Origin: an uncultured Draconibacterium sp.
GTDB lineage: Bacteria > Bacteroidota > Bacteroidia > Bacteroidales > Prolixibacteraceae
Direction: 5' to 3'
DNA length: 57,625 bases
NCBI GenBank assembly: GCA_947492175.1
Contig: CANLMQ010000037.1
Coordinates: 1-57,625, forward strand
Below, in pieces: positions 36,730 to 45,438 of this stretch. The translations under genes and the position numbers were made by a program. Every line of letters starts with the position of its first letter. Position 1 is the stretch's first letter. The notes beneath the pieces were generated by a model. It saw nothing but the letters and a program-made list of their open reading frames with translations, was not told the origin of the DNA and made no database searches.

Positions 36730-37974
36730 ATGACAGTCCTAACCAAATCAATTTTTGAACTTCTTTCATTCAGCATTCTATTTACGCTGTTGTCGTGTGG
36801 TTCAAATCATCAAACAAAATCTTCTGAAAAAATGGATGCAACAACAAAAGGAACCTACGGGTACGATATTGAATTTCTGAAAAAATATACACAAACCATT
36901 GAGTTGAGCAGAGGCGATGCCCGTGTACTAATTTCACCAAAATACCAGGGACGGGTAATGACAAGTTCGGCCAATGGAATAAACGGATTAAGTTACGGAT
37001 GGATCAACCACGATTTACTTGCTTCGGGAGAAGTATTAAAACAGATTAATCCGGTCGGCGGAGAAGAACGCTTTTGGCTGGGACCGGAAGGAGGACAATA
37101 TTCTATATTTTTTAAAAATGGAAGTAGTTTTGATTTTGCTGAATGGGCAACTCCGGCCTCTTTAGATACCGAACCCTTTAATGTTGTTGTGGCAAAGGAA
37201 ACTTCTGTTGAATTTTCCCGATCAATTGAATTGGTGAATTACAGCGACTTCAAATTCAAATTTGACGTAACACGAAAAGTGAATTTGTTGGACGATAATT
37301 CAATTAAGGACAATTTGGATGTGAAATTTTCGGACCATGTAAAAGCGGTGGCTTACCAGTCTGTAAATCAACTTAAAAATACTGGTAATGAAGCATGGTC
37401 TGCAGAAGATGGCTTGTTGTCGATTTGGATGCTGGGCATGTACAATCCTTCCAATGAAGTAACCATTATGGTGCCTTATAAAACGGATGCCGAATCGGAT
37501 TACATTGTAAAAGACGATTATTTTGGAGAGATTCCTAAAGACAGGCTGGTGGTAAAAGATGGAATGATTTATTTTAAAGGCGATGGGAAACAACGCGGAA
37601 AAATTGGTATTCCGCCACAACGTGCTTTACCCGTAATTGGAAGTTACGATGCGATTAATAACGTTTTAACGGTATTAAAATGTGAAATTCCTGAAGGTAA
37701 AACCGAATATGTTAATTCGGCCTGGGAGATGCAGGAATTCCCTTATAAAGGCGATGCTATTAATTCATATAACGACGGTCCGCTGGAAGATGGCAGTCAA
37801 ATGGGGCCTTTTTACGAGCTGGAAACATCATCGCCTGCGTTGGCATTAAAAGTTGGTGAAACGGCAACACATAAACAAACAACAATACACTTTCAGGGCG
37901 ACCAAAAAGAACTTGACAAGCTGTGTCAGCAAATCTTCGGTGTTAGTTTAACAGAAGTAAAATCAGTTTTTTAA
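36730..37974 (+). CDS. DUF6786-family lipoprotein
   Basis: 414 residues. Hydrophobic N-terminus with a lipobox-like LLSC (Cys23), so probably a periplasmic lipoprotein. The body has the DUF6786 pattern I remember: VLISPKYQGRVMTSSANGINGLSYGWINHDLL, EERFWLGPEGGQYSIFF, FSRSIELVNYSDFKFKFDVTRKV, and SYNDGPLEDGSQMGPFYELETSSPAL. The fold looks like the galactose mutarotase-like beta-sandwich superfamily (inference from SNGPxxxG-type motifs), so a sugar-binding or epimerase role in fucose handling is plausible but unproven. Its stop codon overlaps the start of the GntR gene by one base. Confidence 0.8.
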   Translation: MTVLTKSIFELLSFSILFTLLSCGSNHQTKSSEKMDATTKGTYGYDIEFLKKYTQTIELSRGDARVLISPKYQGRVMTSSANGINGLSYGWINHDLLASGEVLKQINPVGGEERFWLGPEGGQYSIFFKNGSSFDFAEWATPASLDTEPFNVVVAKETSVEFSRSIELVNYSDFKFKFDVTRKVNLLDDNSIKDNLDVKFSDHVKAVAYQSVNQLKNTGNEAWSAEDGLLSIWMLGMYNPSNEVTIMVPYKTDAESDYIVKDDYFGEIPKDRLVVKDGMIYFKGDGKQRGKIGIPPQRALPVIGSYDAINNVLTVLKCEIPEGKTEYVNSAWEMQEFPYKGDAINSYNDGPLEDGSQMGPFYELETSSPALALKVGETATHKQTTIHFQGDQKELDKLCQQIFGVSLTEVKSVF

Positions 37975-38972
37975 TGGCAGATTTTCCATTTACTATATCA
38001 GATTCGGCCGGACAAACCAAACTTCAGCAGCTGGTACATTCAATTACGGAGGCAATTAGCAACGGACAATTAAAAACAGGCGATCCGTTGCCTTCGGTAA
38101 ATCAACTAAGTAATAAAAGTGGCTTTTCGCGCGATACGGTATTTAAGGCGTACACTATTTTAAAGGAGCGGAATGTAATTGAATCAGCCCCTCAGAAAGG
38201 CTATTTTGTAGCTAACGAGTCGTTTAAGGTGTTTGTGTTACTCGACGATTTTAGTGCATTTAAGGAGCAGTTTTACCAGTCGTTTCGACAAAATCTGCCG
38301 AATTCGTATTCTGTCGATTTGTTGTTTCATCATTATAATCCCGATGTTTTTCATCAGCTGATAGAAAACAGTTTAGGACGTTACAGTTTGTACCTGGTTA
38401 TGAATATCGAGCACAATACAATTGATCCGGTTCTGGAAAAAATAGATGCAAACAAACTTCTGATTTTAGATATGGGACGCCCTAAAAAAGGGAAAATGAA
38501 CTATCTGCTGCAGGATTTTAACGAATCGGTAAAACGTTGTCTGGAAGAGGGAAAAGATAATCTGAAAAAATACAACGAACTGATTTTGGTGTATGCCGAA
38601 AATAATACTCCACATCCGGTTGAAACGGTATCGGCCGTTCGTAGTTTTTGTAAAAAGAACCAGATTACGTTTACAAAAACAGCAAAAGTCAACATTTCAG
38701 AAATAAAAAAGGGACAGGCCTATTTTGTTATTCGGGACGACGATTTGGTAGAAGTTATAAAAACCTGCCGCAGCAAAGAACTGGAACTGGGCAAAGATGT
38801 TGGTGTGCTTTCTTATAACGAAACTCCTATGAAACAGATTGTTGGGGGAGGTGTTAGTGTTATTACTGTTGATTTTGAAAAGATGGGGAAACGTGCGGCA
38901 GACTTTGTAAAAAACAAACAAAAAATTAGCGTAGTCCTGCCAACTTCATTACTTTTAAGGGATTCTTTATAA
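37974..38972 (+). CDS. GntR-family regulator, probable fucose regulator
   Basis: 332 residues. Winged helix of GntR type at about 10-78 (LVHSITEAISNGQLKTGDPLPSVNQLSNKSGFSRDTVFKAYTILKERNVIESAPQKGYFVA), then a periplasmic-binding-protein-like sensor domain (about 85-330; ends GKRAADFVKNKQKISVVLPTSLLLRDSL). The layout matches Bacteroidota carbohydrate regulators such as FucR of Bacteroides. Translationally coupled to the DUF6786 gene (1-bp overlap), 10 bp before the TolB-like gene. Likely ligand: L-fucose or a derivative, by context; likely site: the dyad at 34800-34821. Confidence 0.88.
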   Translation: MADFPFTISDSAGQTKLQQLVHSITEAISNGQLKTGDPLPSVNQLSNKSGFSRDTVFKAYTILKERNVIESAPQKGYFVANESFKVFVLLDDFSAFKEQFYQSFRQNLPNSYSVDLLFHHYNPDVFHQLIENSLGRYSLYLVMNIEHNTIDPVLEKIDANKLLILDMGRPKKGKMNYLLQDFNESVKRCLEEGKDNLKKYNELILVYAENNTPHPVETVSAVRSFCKKNQITFTKTAKVNISEIKKGQAYFVIRDDDLVEVIKTCRSKELELGKDVGVLSYNETPMKQIVGGGVSVITVDFEKMGKRAADFVKNKQKISVVLPTSLLLRDSL

Positions 38973-38982
38973 TTCCTTATTC

Positions 38983-40476
38983 ATGAAAAAAATTCTGTTG
39001 ATTCTGCTTATTACTCAGATTTGTTCATATAACACAGGCTATTCGCAGGGAATGAAAACTCAATTCTCCGGAACTTCAATTGGGAATGCAAAACTTACCG
39101 GAAGTACGGTTTATGATGCAGCCACGCAGATGTATCTCTTAAAAGGTGCAGGTAAAAACATGTGGTTCGATCAGGATGAATGTTGGTTTGAATTCAAAAA
39201 AATTAGCGGTGATTTTATCCTTTCTGCAAATCTTGCGTTTCTGGGGAAGGGAGTAAATGAACACCGTAAAATTGGAGTGATGATTCGTTCGGATTTTGCA
39301 GGAAATGCAGCCTATGTAAACTGTGCAATACATGGCGATGGATTAACATCCATGCAATTTCGTAAGGCAAAAGCAGAAAATACTGATGAAGTAAAATCAG
39401 CTATTCTTCATCCTGAATTTGTTCAGATTGAGCGACAAGGCAATAAATATACAGTGCGGATTTCGAAAGCCAATCAACCCTTGGAAACTGTTTCGGAACA
39501 AAGTTTTGATTTTGGAGAAGATGTTCTTGCCGGACTTTTTATTTGCTCTCACGACGAAAATGTGCTGGAATCTGCAAAGTTCTGGAATGTACGGCTGGAT
39601 ATTCCTGCAGCTGATGGTGTTGATGGGTATCAGCAACAGTCACCAAGCCGGCTGGAAATAATTGATATTGAAAATGGATTCAGAAAGCTTATTTATGAAA
39701 CAACAGCTCATATTGAGGCTCCTAACTGGTCGCGCGATGGGAAATACCTGCTTTATAATTCAGATGGAAGGCTGTATAAATTCGATCTTGAAACCAAACG
39801 CCCAACAGTTTTAAATACAGGTTTTGCCACATCAAATAACAACGATCACGGAATTTCATTCGATGGAAAAACAATTGCAATTAGTCATCATTTAGAAGAA
39901 AATGGTAAACACAATTCCATTATATACACACTTCCCGTAAACGGAGGAAATCCCGCGAGAATAACTGCGAAGGGACCATCGTATTGGCATGGCTGGTCGC
40001 CCGACGGCAAATGGTTGACTTATTGCGCAGCAAGAAACGGCAATTACGATGTATATAAAATTCCGGCAAATGGTGGAGATGAAATTCGCCTTACAACTAC
40101 CGAAGGTCTGGATGACGGACCGGAATATTCTCCCGACGGGAAATACATTTATTTTAATTCGGCAAGAACAGGAACAATGCAAATTTGGCGTATGAAACCA
40201 GATGGGGCAGAGCAGGAACAAGTTACTTTTGATGATTTTCAAAACTGGTTTGTACATCCGTCGCCCGATGGAAAGTGGCTGATAATGATTTCGTATTTGC
40301 CGGAAGTGCCTGCCGGATCGCATCCGCACAATCAGCGGGTTATGTTGCGTTTAATGCCGGTTGAAGGAGGGAAGATTAAAACAGTGGCATTTTTATATGG
40401 CGGACAGGGGACCATTAATGTTCCATCGTGGAGCCCCGATTCTAAAAAAGTGGCATTTGTTTCGTACACTTATTAA
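38983..40476 (+). CDS. TolB-like beta-propeller protein, secreted
   Basis: 497 residues. Signal peptide at 1-21 (SYNTGYSQG). N-terminal beta-sandwich (about 25-210; FWFDQDE-like start, FILSANLAFLG, RKIGVMIRSDF, AGLFICSHDENV) of the concanavalin/DUF1349 kind. Then a PD40 propeller (about 225-495) with repeated SPDGK units: WSRDGKYLLY, GWSPDGKWLTYCAARNGNYDVYKIPANGG, YSPDGKYIYFNSARTGTMQIWRM, PSPDGKWLIM and SWSPDSKKVAF. Probably periplasmic. As the last gene of the fucose cluster it may bind a glycan or protein; no catalytic residues were recognised. Overlaps the convergent HD gene by 4 bp. Confidence 0.85.
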   Translation: MKKILLILLITQICSYNTGYSQGMKTQFSGTSIGNAKLTGSTVYDAATQMYLLKGAGKNMWFDQDECWFEFKKISGDFILSANLAFLGKGVNEHRKIGVMIRSDFAGNAAYVNCAIHGDGLTSMQFRKAKAENTDEVKSAILHPEFVQIERQGNKYTVRISKANQPLETVSEQSFDFGEDVLAGLFICSHDENVLESAKFWNVRLDIPAADGVDGYQQQSPSRLEIIDIENGFRKLIYETTAHIEAPNWSRDGKYLLYNSDGRLYKFDLETKRPTVLNTGFATSNNNDHGISFDGKTIAISHHLEENGKHNSIIYTLPVNGGNPARITAKGPSYWHGWSPDGKWLTYCAARNGNYDVYKIPANGGDEIRLTTTEGLDDGPEYSPDGKYIYFNSARTGTMQIWRMKPDGAEQEQVTFDDFQNWFVHPSPDGKWLIMISYLPEVPAGSHPHNQRVMLRLMPVEGGKIKTVAFLYGGQGTINVPSWSPDSKKVAFVSYTY

Positions 40477-41027
40477 AGCCCAAGTACATCAGCAATTTCT
40501 TTCATGGCATTTACCGAAAGTTCTGCAAATTCGGGGAGTGGAATTCCTATCTTTTCGCATTCCAGAATGTTTTCGCGTTTTACAGATGCGGCAAATGCTT
40601 TTTGTTTCATGCGTTTGGTAACCGATTTGGGTTTCACCCCTGCAATCTTTTTATCAGGATAAACCAAAGTAGTTGCCGTAATTAATCCGGTTATGGTTTC
40701 GCCGGCAGCCAAGGCATGTTGAAATTCGGTAGTACGTTCTTTCCCGGTTGCAACTTCGTTATGCATAACAATGGCATCCAACATTTCAGTGCTGATTTTA
40801 TCTGCGAGCAACTTTTCTGCATACGGTCCGTGTGTGTATGGATCGGCATTTGTAATTTCTACATCAATATCATGCAATAAACCGGCTAAACCCCATTCAT
40901 TCTCATTTTTCCCAAGCTTATGAGCCATTGCTCTTAATACCGCTTCCGAAGCATAACAATGCTTAAGCATATTTTCAGATTTTATATTATCCTGCAACAT
41001 TTGAACGGCTTCTTCTCTCGAAATCAT
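40473..41027 (-). CDS. HD-domain hydrolase
   Basis: 184 residues, cytoplasmic. The HD motif is in GLLHDIDVEI with an upstream histidine in MLKHCYASEAVLRAMAHKLG and a further HN in DAIVMHNEV, the set that binds two metals in HD phosphohydrolases. Substrate (nucleotide or other phosphoester) cannot be read. Its stop overlaps that of the TolB-like gene by 4 bp; it diverges from the CYTH gene. Confidence 0.85.
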   Translation of the reverse strand: MISREEAVQMLQDNIKSENMLKHCYASEAVLRAMAHKLGKNENEWGLAGLLHDIDVEITNADPYTHGPYAEKLLADKISTEMLDAIVMHNEVATGKERTTEFQHALAAGETITGLITATTLVYPDKKIAGVKPKSVTKRMKQKAFAASVKRENILECEKIGIPLPEFAELSVNAMKEIADVLGL

Positions 41028-41067
41028 AGTATTTGTTTTAGAAATTACAATGCATTAAAAATAGTGA

Positions 41068-41075
41068 TAAATTTG
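41068..41075 (+). promoter_or_regulatory. Candidate -7 box for the CYTH gene
   Basis: TAAATTTG matches TAnnTTTG, 26 bp before the ATG at 41101. No -33 box at the expected distance. Confidence 0.35.
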
Positions 41076-41100
41076 CGGTGGTTAAAGCAAATTAAAACAA

Positions 41101-41558
41101 TGCAGGAAATAGAAAGAAAATTTTTGATTGATATTGAAAAGTGGCAACCCAAAAGCGAGGGGGTCAAAATAATTCAGGGATACTTATCAGTCGATAAAGA
41201 ACGTGTGGTTCGTGTTCGTATACAGGGAGACAAGGCTTTTCTTACGATAAAAGGAAATCAGAAAGGAATTACACGTACCGAAATAGAATACGATATTCCT
41301 GTTGATGACGCTAAAGTTCTGTTTAAAATGTGCCTGGATTATCCGATTGAAAAGACCCGCTACCTTGAAAAAACAGGCAATTTGCTTTGGGAAATTGATG
41401 TATTTGAAGGAATAAATAGTGGACTGTTTTTAGCCGAAGTAGAGTTGGAAAGCGAAAATCAGCCTGTTGAACTGCCTGCCTGGATTAAGGAAGAAGTTAG
41501 CCACGATCATCGCTATTTTAATGCCTGGCTGTCGCAAAATCCGTACACGAAATGGTAA
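41101..41558 (+). CDS. CYTH-domain phosphatase/cyclase-like protein
   Basis: 152 residues starting at the ATG at 41101 (EIERKFLI directly at the N-terminus, the hallmark of CYTH). Conserved charged residues of the triphosphate tunnel are visible: RVVRVRIQGDKAFLTIKG, RTEIEYDIP, EKTRYLE, WEIDVFEG and AEVELESE. Bacterial CYTH proteins of this size are mostly inorganic triphosphatases; cyclase activity is less likely. An in-frame ATG at 40959 would overlap the HD gene and add a non-homologous leader, so it was rejected. Confidence 0.9.
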
Positions 41559-41651
41559 AATCAATTTATTGTCAGTTGCGTAATAAATTAATTAATAGTC
41601 TGTTGTTGATTGTTATTCCAATTTTCTTTTAAAGTTAAATAACAATGGTAT

Positions 41652-41659
41652 TATATTTG
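41652..41659 (+). promoter_or_regulatory. Candidate -7 box for the DUF3078 gene
   Basis: TATATTTG matches TAnnTTTG, 32 bp upstream of the ATG at 41691. A -33 TTG is not obvious. Confidence 0.4.
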
Positions 41660-41690
41660 CGTTTTATTCGTAGCCTAAAACAATTTATAT

Positions 41691-43685
41691 ATGTTCTCAG
41701 TAAATAGAAATTCGATTTTATTCATCCTTATTTTTTTAAGTTTTTCGAACCTGCTTTTTGCTCAAAATGAAAATGAGAAGCAAAAAAATGAAACGTTGGA
41801 AAGCAGTTTGCAAGTTCTGAAAAACTATTTTACCGACGATAGCAACTGGCATATTGTAGAACCGGGGGTTGGTAAAAATGTAAACGGTTTAATCAACTAT
41901 TTGCAGGATCAGCCAATCGACGATATTATTAAAGAACTGCAGAATGCGAAATTAACACAGGGAAATTATGTGCTTCGGTTGCCCGAAAACGTAGAGGATA
42001 GTTTAAGTGTACCGGGGTACATCTCGGCCGCAATGGTTGAACAACACGTTGACAAGATTGGTGTTGACTATAAAAACGAAGTAAAAATACACGAAATCAT
42101 GGTTCCGGCTTCGCTTATTGAGCAAGCACGCGATGAAGTGGAAACAGTACCGCCGGGAAAGGGAATCTCACTTTTTGCAGACTCTGTTTATACATTCCCC
42201 GACAGTCTGATTATTCCGGAAGTTATTCCTGATTCTGTACTGAACTCGCCCGAACAGTTTAATCGCCTGGTAAAAATTGACAGCCTTCGCAACGTGTTGA
42301 TCGAAACCAAACGCCTGGCTTATAACGATTCAGTAACTACAGTGCATGTTAATTCGGTGGTAAGGGATTACCGCCAGCGTAGGTACAACGAGGGCTTGGT
42401 ATTCCGGATCGACAGATACAGGCAATCAGTAAAAGGCAGTAATTACCTTACATTAAAAAACTATAACGATCAGGTAATTGCCGCCGTAAACGATTCAATA
42501 AAAGCGGTGATTGATGTTCTTTCCGACTATGCCGACTTTATCGACACAACAAGAATTTCGTTTGTGAATCTTGCCGGAGACAGACAAGATCTTTTATTAC
42601 AGAACGGAAATGAACGTTATTCGCGTGTTTGGTTAAAGAACGAACAAAACGATTCGCTGCGGGTAATGGTTAAGAACCTCGATAAAAGAAGCGTTCAAAT
42701 GTTAATCGACGATGGTGTAACTTTTTCGCGTTTTAAGCAAAAAGAGACCAAAGATTTTGACTTTGAATCGTTAAAAGGCAATTACAATAAGTTTAACAAG
42801 GTGGGAAAAAGTTACGAGCTGGAAACGCCCTGGATTATTGGTGGCGAAGGAAGTGCAGGATTTTCTCAAACGCATTTAAAGAATTGGAAGAAAGGGGGGC
42901 AAAGTGCTTTTTCTACGCTAGTTGTTCTTAAAGGTTTTGCCAACTATTCAAGAAAAGATGGTAAGGTGAAATGGGAGAATTCAGGAGAAATCCGAAGTGG
43001 CTGGATTCGTCCGGGTGGCGATAATAAAGAACTGCAAAAAAACGATGATAAACTTGAACTTACTTCGCGGGTTGGCGTAAGCGCTTTTAAAAAATGGTAT
43101 TATAGTTCAGAGTTGAATGTTAACACACAGCTGTTCAGGGGATATAAATATCCGAAGAAAAATAATCCGGAACCTTTTTCAGCCATTATGGCTCCTCTAA
43201 CTACCTATTTTAAAATAGGTTTGGATTATAAGCCAAATAAAAACTTTTCGGCATTTATTTCACCTTTGTCCCTAAAGAGCGTTTATGTTAGGGATACCAG
43301 TTTGGTAGATCAAACTAAATATAAGGTAAAAGAAAACCGTAAGGCCTTTTGGGAACCGGGTTTAAACACCGATATTAAATATAAAATGAAACTGACCAAC
43401 GATATCTCGTATGAAACAAAGTATAAAATGTTTATTAATTACCAGGATCCATTCGGTAAGTTTGATTTAAACTGGGAGAACTTATTTAAAATGCAGCTTA
43501 CTGATAATATTGGTATGCAATTTATGCTTCACTTTATATACGACGATAGTGTGTTATTCCCGATTTACGATGAGAATGATGTTCAAATTGGATCGAAAGC
43601 CAAACTACAGACAAGGGAATTTTTTAGTATCGGATTTACTTATAAAATTAACAAGAAGGTGATGCGCACACATCGTGTCAGATAA
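41691..43685 (+). CDS. DUF3078-containing outer-membrane protein
   Basis: 664 residues. Signal peptide (about 1-24, FSNLLFAQ). The N-terminal half (25-370) is predicted to be helical and acidic and has no recognised domain (VPPGKGISLFADSVYTFPDSLIIPEVIPDSVLN is a notable Pro/Asp-rich spacer). The C-terminal part (about 375-655) is DUF3078: WIIGGEGSAGFSQTHLKNWKKGGQSAFSTLVVLKGFANYSRKDGKVKWEN, followed by beta strands of a probable outer-membrane barrel (FFSIGFTYKINKK at the end). Function unknown. Single gene with its own promoter candidate. Confidence 0.87.
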   Translation: MFSVNRNSILFILIFLSFSNLLFAQNENEKQKNETLESSLQVLKNYFTDDSNWHIVEPGVGKNVNGLINYLQDQPIDDIIKELQNAKLTQGNYVLRLPENVEDSLSVPGYISAAMVEQHVDKIGVDYKNEVKIHEIMVPASLIEQARDEVETVPPGKGISLFADSVYTFPDSLIIPEVIPDSVLNSPEQFNRLVKIDSLRNVLIETKRLAYNDSVTTVHVNSVVRDYRQRRYNEGLVFRIDRYRQSVKGSNYLTLKNYNDQVIAAVNDSIKAVIDVLSDYADFIDTTRISFVNLAGDRQDLLLQNGNERYSRVWLKNEQNDSLRVMVKNLDKRSVQMLIDDGVTFSRFKQKETKDFDFESLKGNYNKFNKVGKSYELETPWIIGGEGSAGFSQTHLKNWKKGGQSAFSTLVVLKGFANYSRKDGKVKWENSGEIRSGWIRPGGDNKELQKNDDKLELTSRVGVSAFKKWYYSSELNVNTQLFRGYKYPKKNNPEPFSAIMAPLTTYFKIGLDYKPNKNFSAFISPLSLKSVYVRDTSLVDQTKYKVKENRKAFWEPGLNTDIKYKMKLTNDISYETKYKMFINYQDPFGKFDLNWENLFKMQLTDNIGMQFMLHFIYDDSVLFPIYDENDVQIGSKAKLQTREFFSIGFTYKINKKVMRTHRVR

Positions 43686-43695
43686 GTTGAAAGAA

Positions 43696-43730
43696 TTTGC
43701 ATATCATTTAATTTAGAAGAGCTAACTTTG
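43696..43730 (+). promoter_or_regulatory. Candidate promoter of the SRPBCC-cupin operon
   Basis: TTTG at 43696-43699 and TAACTTTG (TAnnTTTG) at 43723-43730, spacer 23 bp, slightly long. Only 16 bp separate the -7 box from the ATG at 43747. Confidence 0.4.
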
Positions 43731-43746
43731 AATCAAAGAAATAACA

Positions 43747-44124
43747 ATGAAACAAATAAAACGATATTACACAATAACAGCTGATCCGAAAGATGTTTAC
43801 AACGCATTAACTAACAAAAAGATGCTGGAAATATGGACAGGTGAAGAGGTTGTTATGGAAACTGAACCCAACACAGAGTTTTCTCTGTGGGGAGGAAGTA
43901 TTTCCGGAATTAATCTTGAATTTGAAGAGAACAAAAAGATTGTTCAGAAATGGTTTTTTGGCGAAGATGAAGAAAATTCAATCGTAACCATAAAAATTCA
44001 TCCACACAAAAAAGGAACGAGTGTTGAACTTTTGCATACAAATATTCCGGACGATGCCTATGATAATATCTCGGAAGGATGGGACGATGATTATTTTGGT
44101 GCGCTGAACGAACTGTTTATATAA
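43747..44124 (+). CDS. SRPBCC (START-like) small ligand-binding protein
   Basis: 125 residues. Starts KQIKRYYTITADPKDVYNALTNKKMLEIWTGEEV, the pattern of SRPBCC/AHSA1-like proteins, and continues with beta strands (EFSLWGGSISGINLEF, KIVQKWFFGEDEENSIVTIKIHP) and a C-terminal helix (EGWDDDYFGALNELF). Such cavities bind small hydrophobic molecules or co-chaperone partners; the ligand is unknown. The stop codon overlaps the start of the cupin gene. Confidence 0.8.
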   Translation: MKQIKRYYTITADPKDVYNALTNKKMLEIWTGEEVVMETEPNTEFSLWGGSISGINLEFEENKKIVQKWFFGEDEENSIVTIKIHPHKKGTSVELLHTNIPDDAYDNISEGWDDDYFGALNELFI

Positions 44125-44636
44125 TGAGTACTGCACAATTTTGGATTGAAAAATTAGAGCTGTTAAAACATCCCGAAGGTGGTTGGTTTAAGGAGGTTTA
44201 CCGGTCGGCAGAAACAGCAAAAAAAGAAACCCTGTCAGCAGACTTTAGTGGCGACCGGAATTTCTCAACCTCCATTTATTATTTACTAGAAGGTAATCAG
44301 TTTTCTGCATTTCACAGAATTAAGTCAGATGAATTGTGGCATTTTTACACGGGTAGTTCGGGAGTTGAGATTTTGTGGATTGATAATGGAGAACTCAGAA
44401 AAGAAAAACTGGGTGCCGATATTGAAAACGATGAACAATTTCAGGTAACAGTTTCCAAAAACAAATGGTTTGCAGCCCGTTTATTAAATAAAAATGGTTT
44501 TGCTCTTGTGGGTTGTACTGTTTCTCCGGGTTTTCATTTCGAAGATTTTGAACTGGCTGATAAAAGCCTGCCTGAAGAATTTCCAACCCTTAAAGATGAA
44601 ATAAGTGAGTTGCTTCCGGGAGTGAAGAGAGATTGA
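44124..44636 (+). CDS. Cupin_5 (DUF985) family protein
   Basis: 170 residues. Typical cupin_5 blocks: HPEGGWFKEVYRS, STSIYYLLEGNQFSAFHRIKSDELWHFYTGSSGVEILWI, and LVGCTVSPGFHFEDFELAD. The histidines and glutamate in FHRIKSDELWHF form the putative metal site of the jelly-roll barrel. Some relatives have been called sugar epimerase-like; substrate unknown. Coupled to the SRPBCC gene by a 1-bp overlap. AGATTGAT occurs three times at 11-bp steps (44630-44659) across and after its stop codon. Confidence 0.87.
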   Translation: MSTAQFWIEKLELLKHPEGGWFKEVYRSAETAKKETLSADFSGDRNFSTSIYYLLEGNQFSAFHRIKSDELWHFYTGSSGVEILWIDNGELRKEKLGADIENDEQFQVTVSKNKWFAARLLNKNGFALVGCTVSPGFHFEDFELADKSLPEEFPTLKDEISELLPGVKRD

Positions 44637-44678
44637 TTATAGATTGATTGGAGATTGATGTAATGGCTTTAGCCATAC

Positions 44679-45149
44679 TTAACTTTTTAATTCTTCCTGC
44701 AACAAGTCTCTGATGGACATAAAATTGTTTTCCAGTTTTAGCATATTTTCAATGTAAAAATTAAAAATATCGGGCCATTGATTCTGACGATGAAAATCGA
44801 CATTGGGAAGTTGTACATAAATCCGGCAAACTTCTTTACCACTGTCTTCGCGTTCATGAAAAAACTCCCAAATCAAGCCATCTTCAAATCCTTCTTCCAT
44901 AACCACTTTGTAACGCTCCAGAAATTCGTAAGTTTTTAGACGAATGTTTTCGCTTCGGTTGCTTAATTCCAGAATAACCTTGGCATTTTTACGACCAACA
45001 TCAAAACGTAAAGCAACACCTTTAATTTTTGTGCGATGAAGTACCCATTTTCTCTTGCGGTATTCAAGTTCAGGATGCACATCGCAGCGTTTCCCAAATA
45101 ATTCCCAAAAGGTTAATCGTAGTTTTTTTATTTCGTCCTTCGAATACAT
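44679..45149 (-). CDS. DUF4268-family protein
   Basis: 156 residues, cytoplasmic. The whole length is the DUF4268 domain: LRLTFWELFGKRCDVHPELEYRKRKWVLHRTKIKGVALRFDVGRKNAKVILELSNRSENIRLKTYEFLERYK, with IFNFYIENMLKLE near the end. The DUF occurs in restriction- or nuclease-associated proteins as well as alone; this one has only the DUF, and no modification gene is near. No function assigned. Confidence 0.85.
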   Translation of the reverse strand: MYSKDEIKKLRLTFWELFGKRCDVHPELEYRKRKWVLHRTKIKGVALRFDVGRKNAKVILELSNRSENIRLKTYEFLERYKVVMEEGFEDGLIWEFFHEREDSGKEVCRIYVQLPNVDFHRQNQWPDIFNFYIENMLKLENNFMSIRDLLQEELKS

Positions 45150-45438
45150 ATTCGAATATACACTAATTATTAAGCATCTCGCGTTTAACCTTTCCTTTTC
45201 AGCATAAAACTTAACTGTTCTTTACTCCTGAAATTTTGTTTGCGTAAAAGAAAAATTTGTAAAGTAGTGTACCTCAATGTTGTTATACGTTTGTGTAGAT
45301 TGAAAATATTTTTTGGATCGCTTCACTTTTTAAAGTATGCATTATTTCCGGTTTCTGTTTTTACATTCTTCTCACTACATTTGGTTTTGAAAGCATCTGA
45401 AAGAATCAGTTTTAACTAATTGGGATATATATTCTACC

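Noticed and set aside
44630..44659. Triple AGATTGAT at 11-bp steps after the cupin gene
   Set aside because: Short, partly coding, and likely slippage; no function can be argued.
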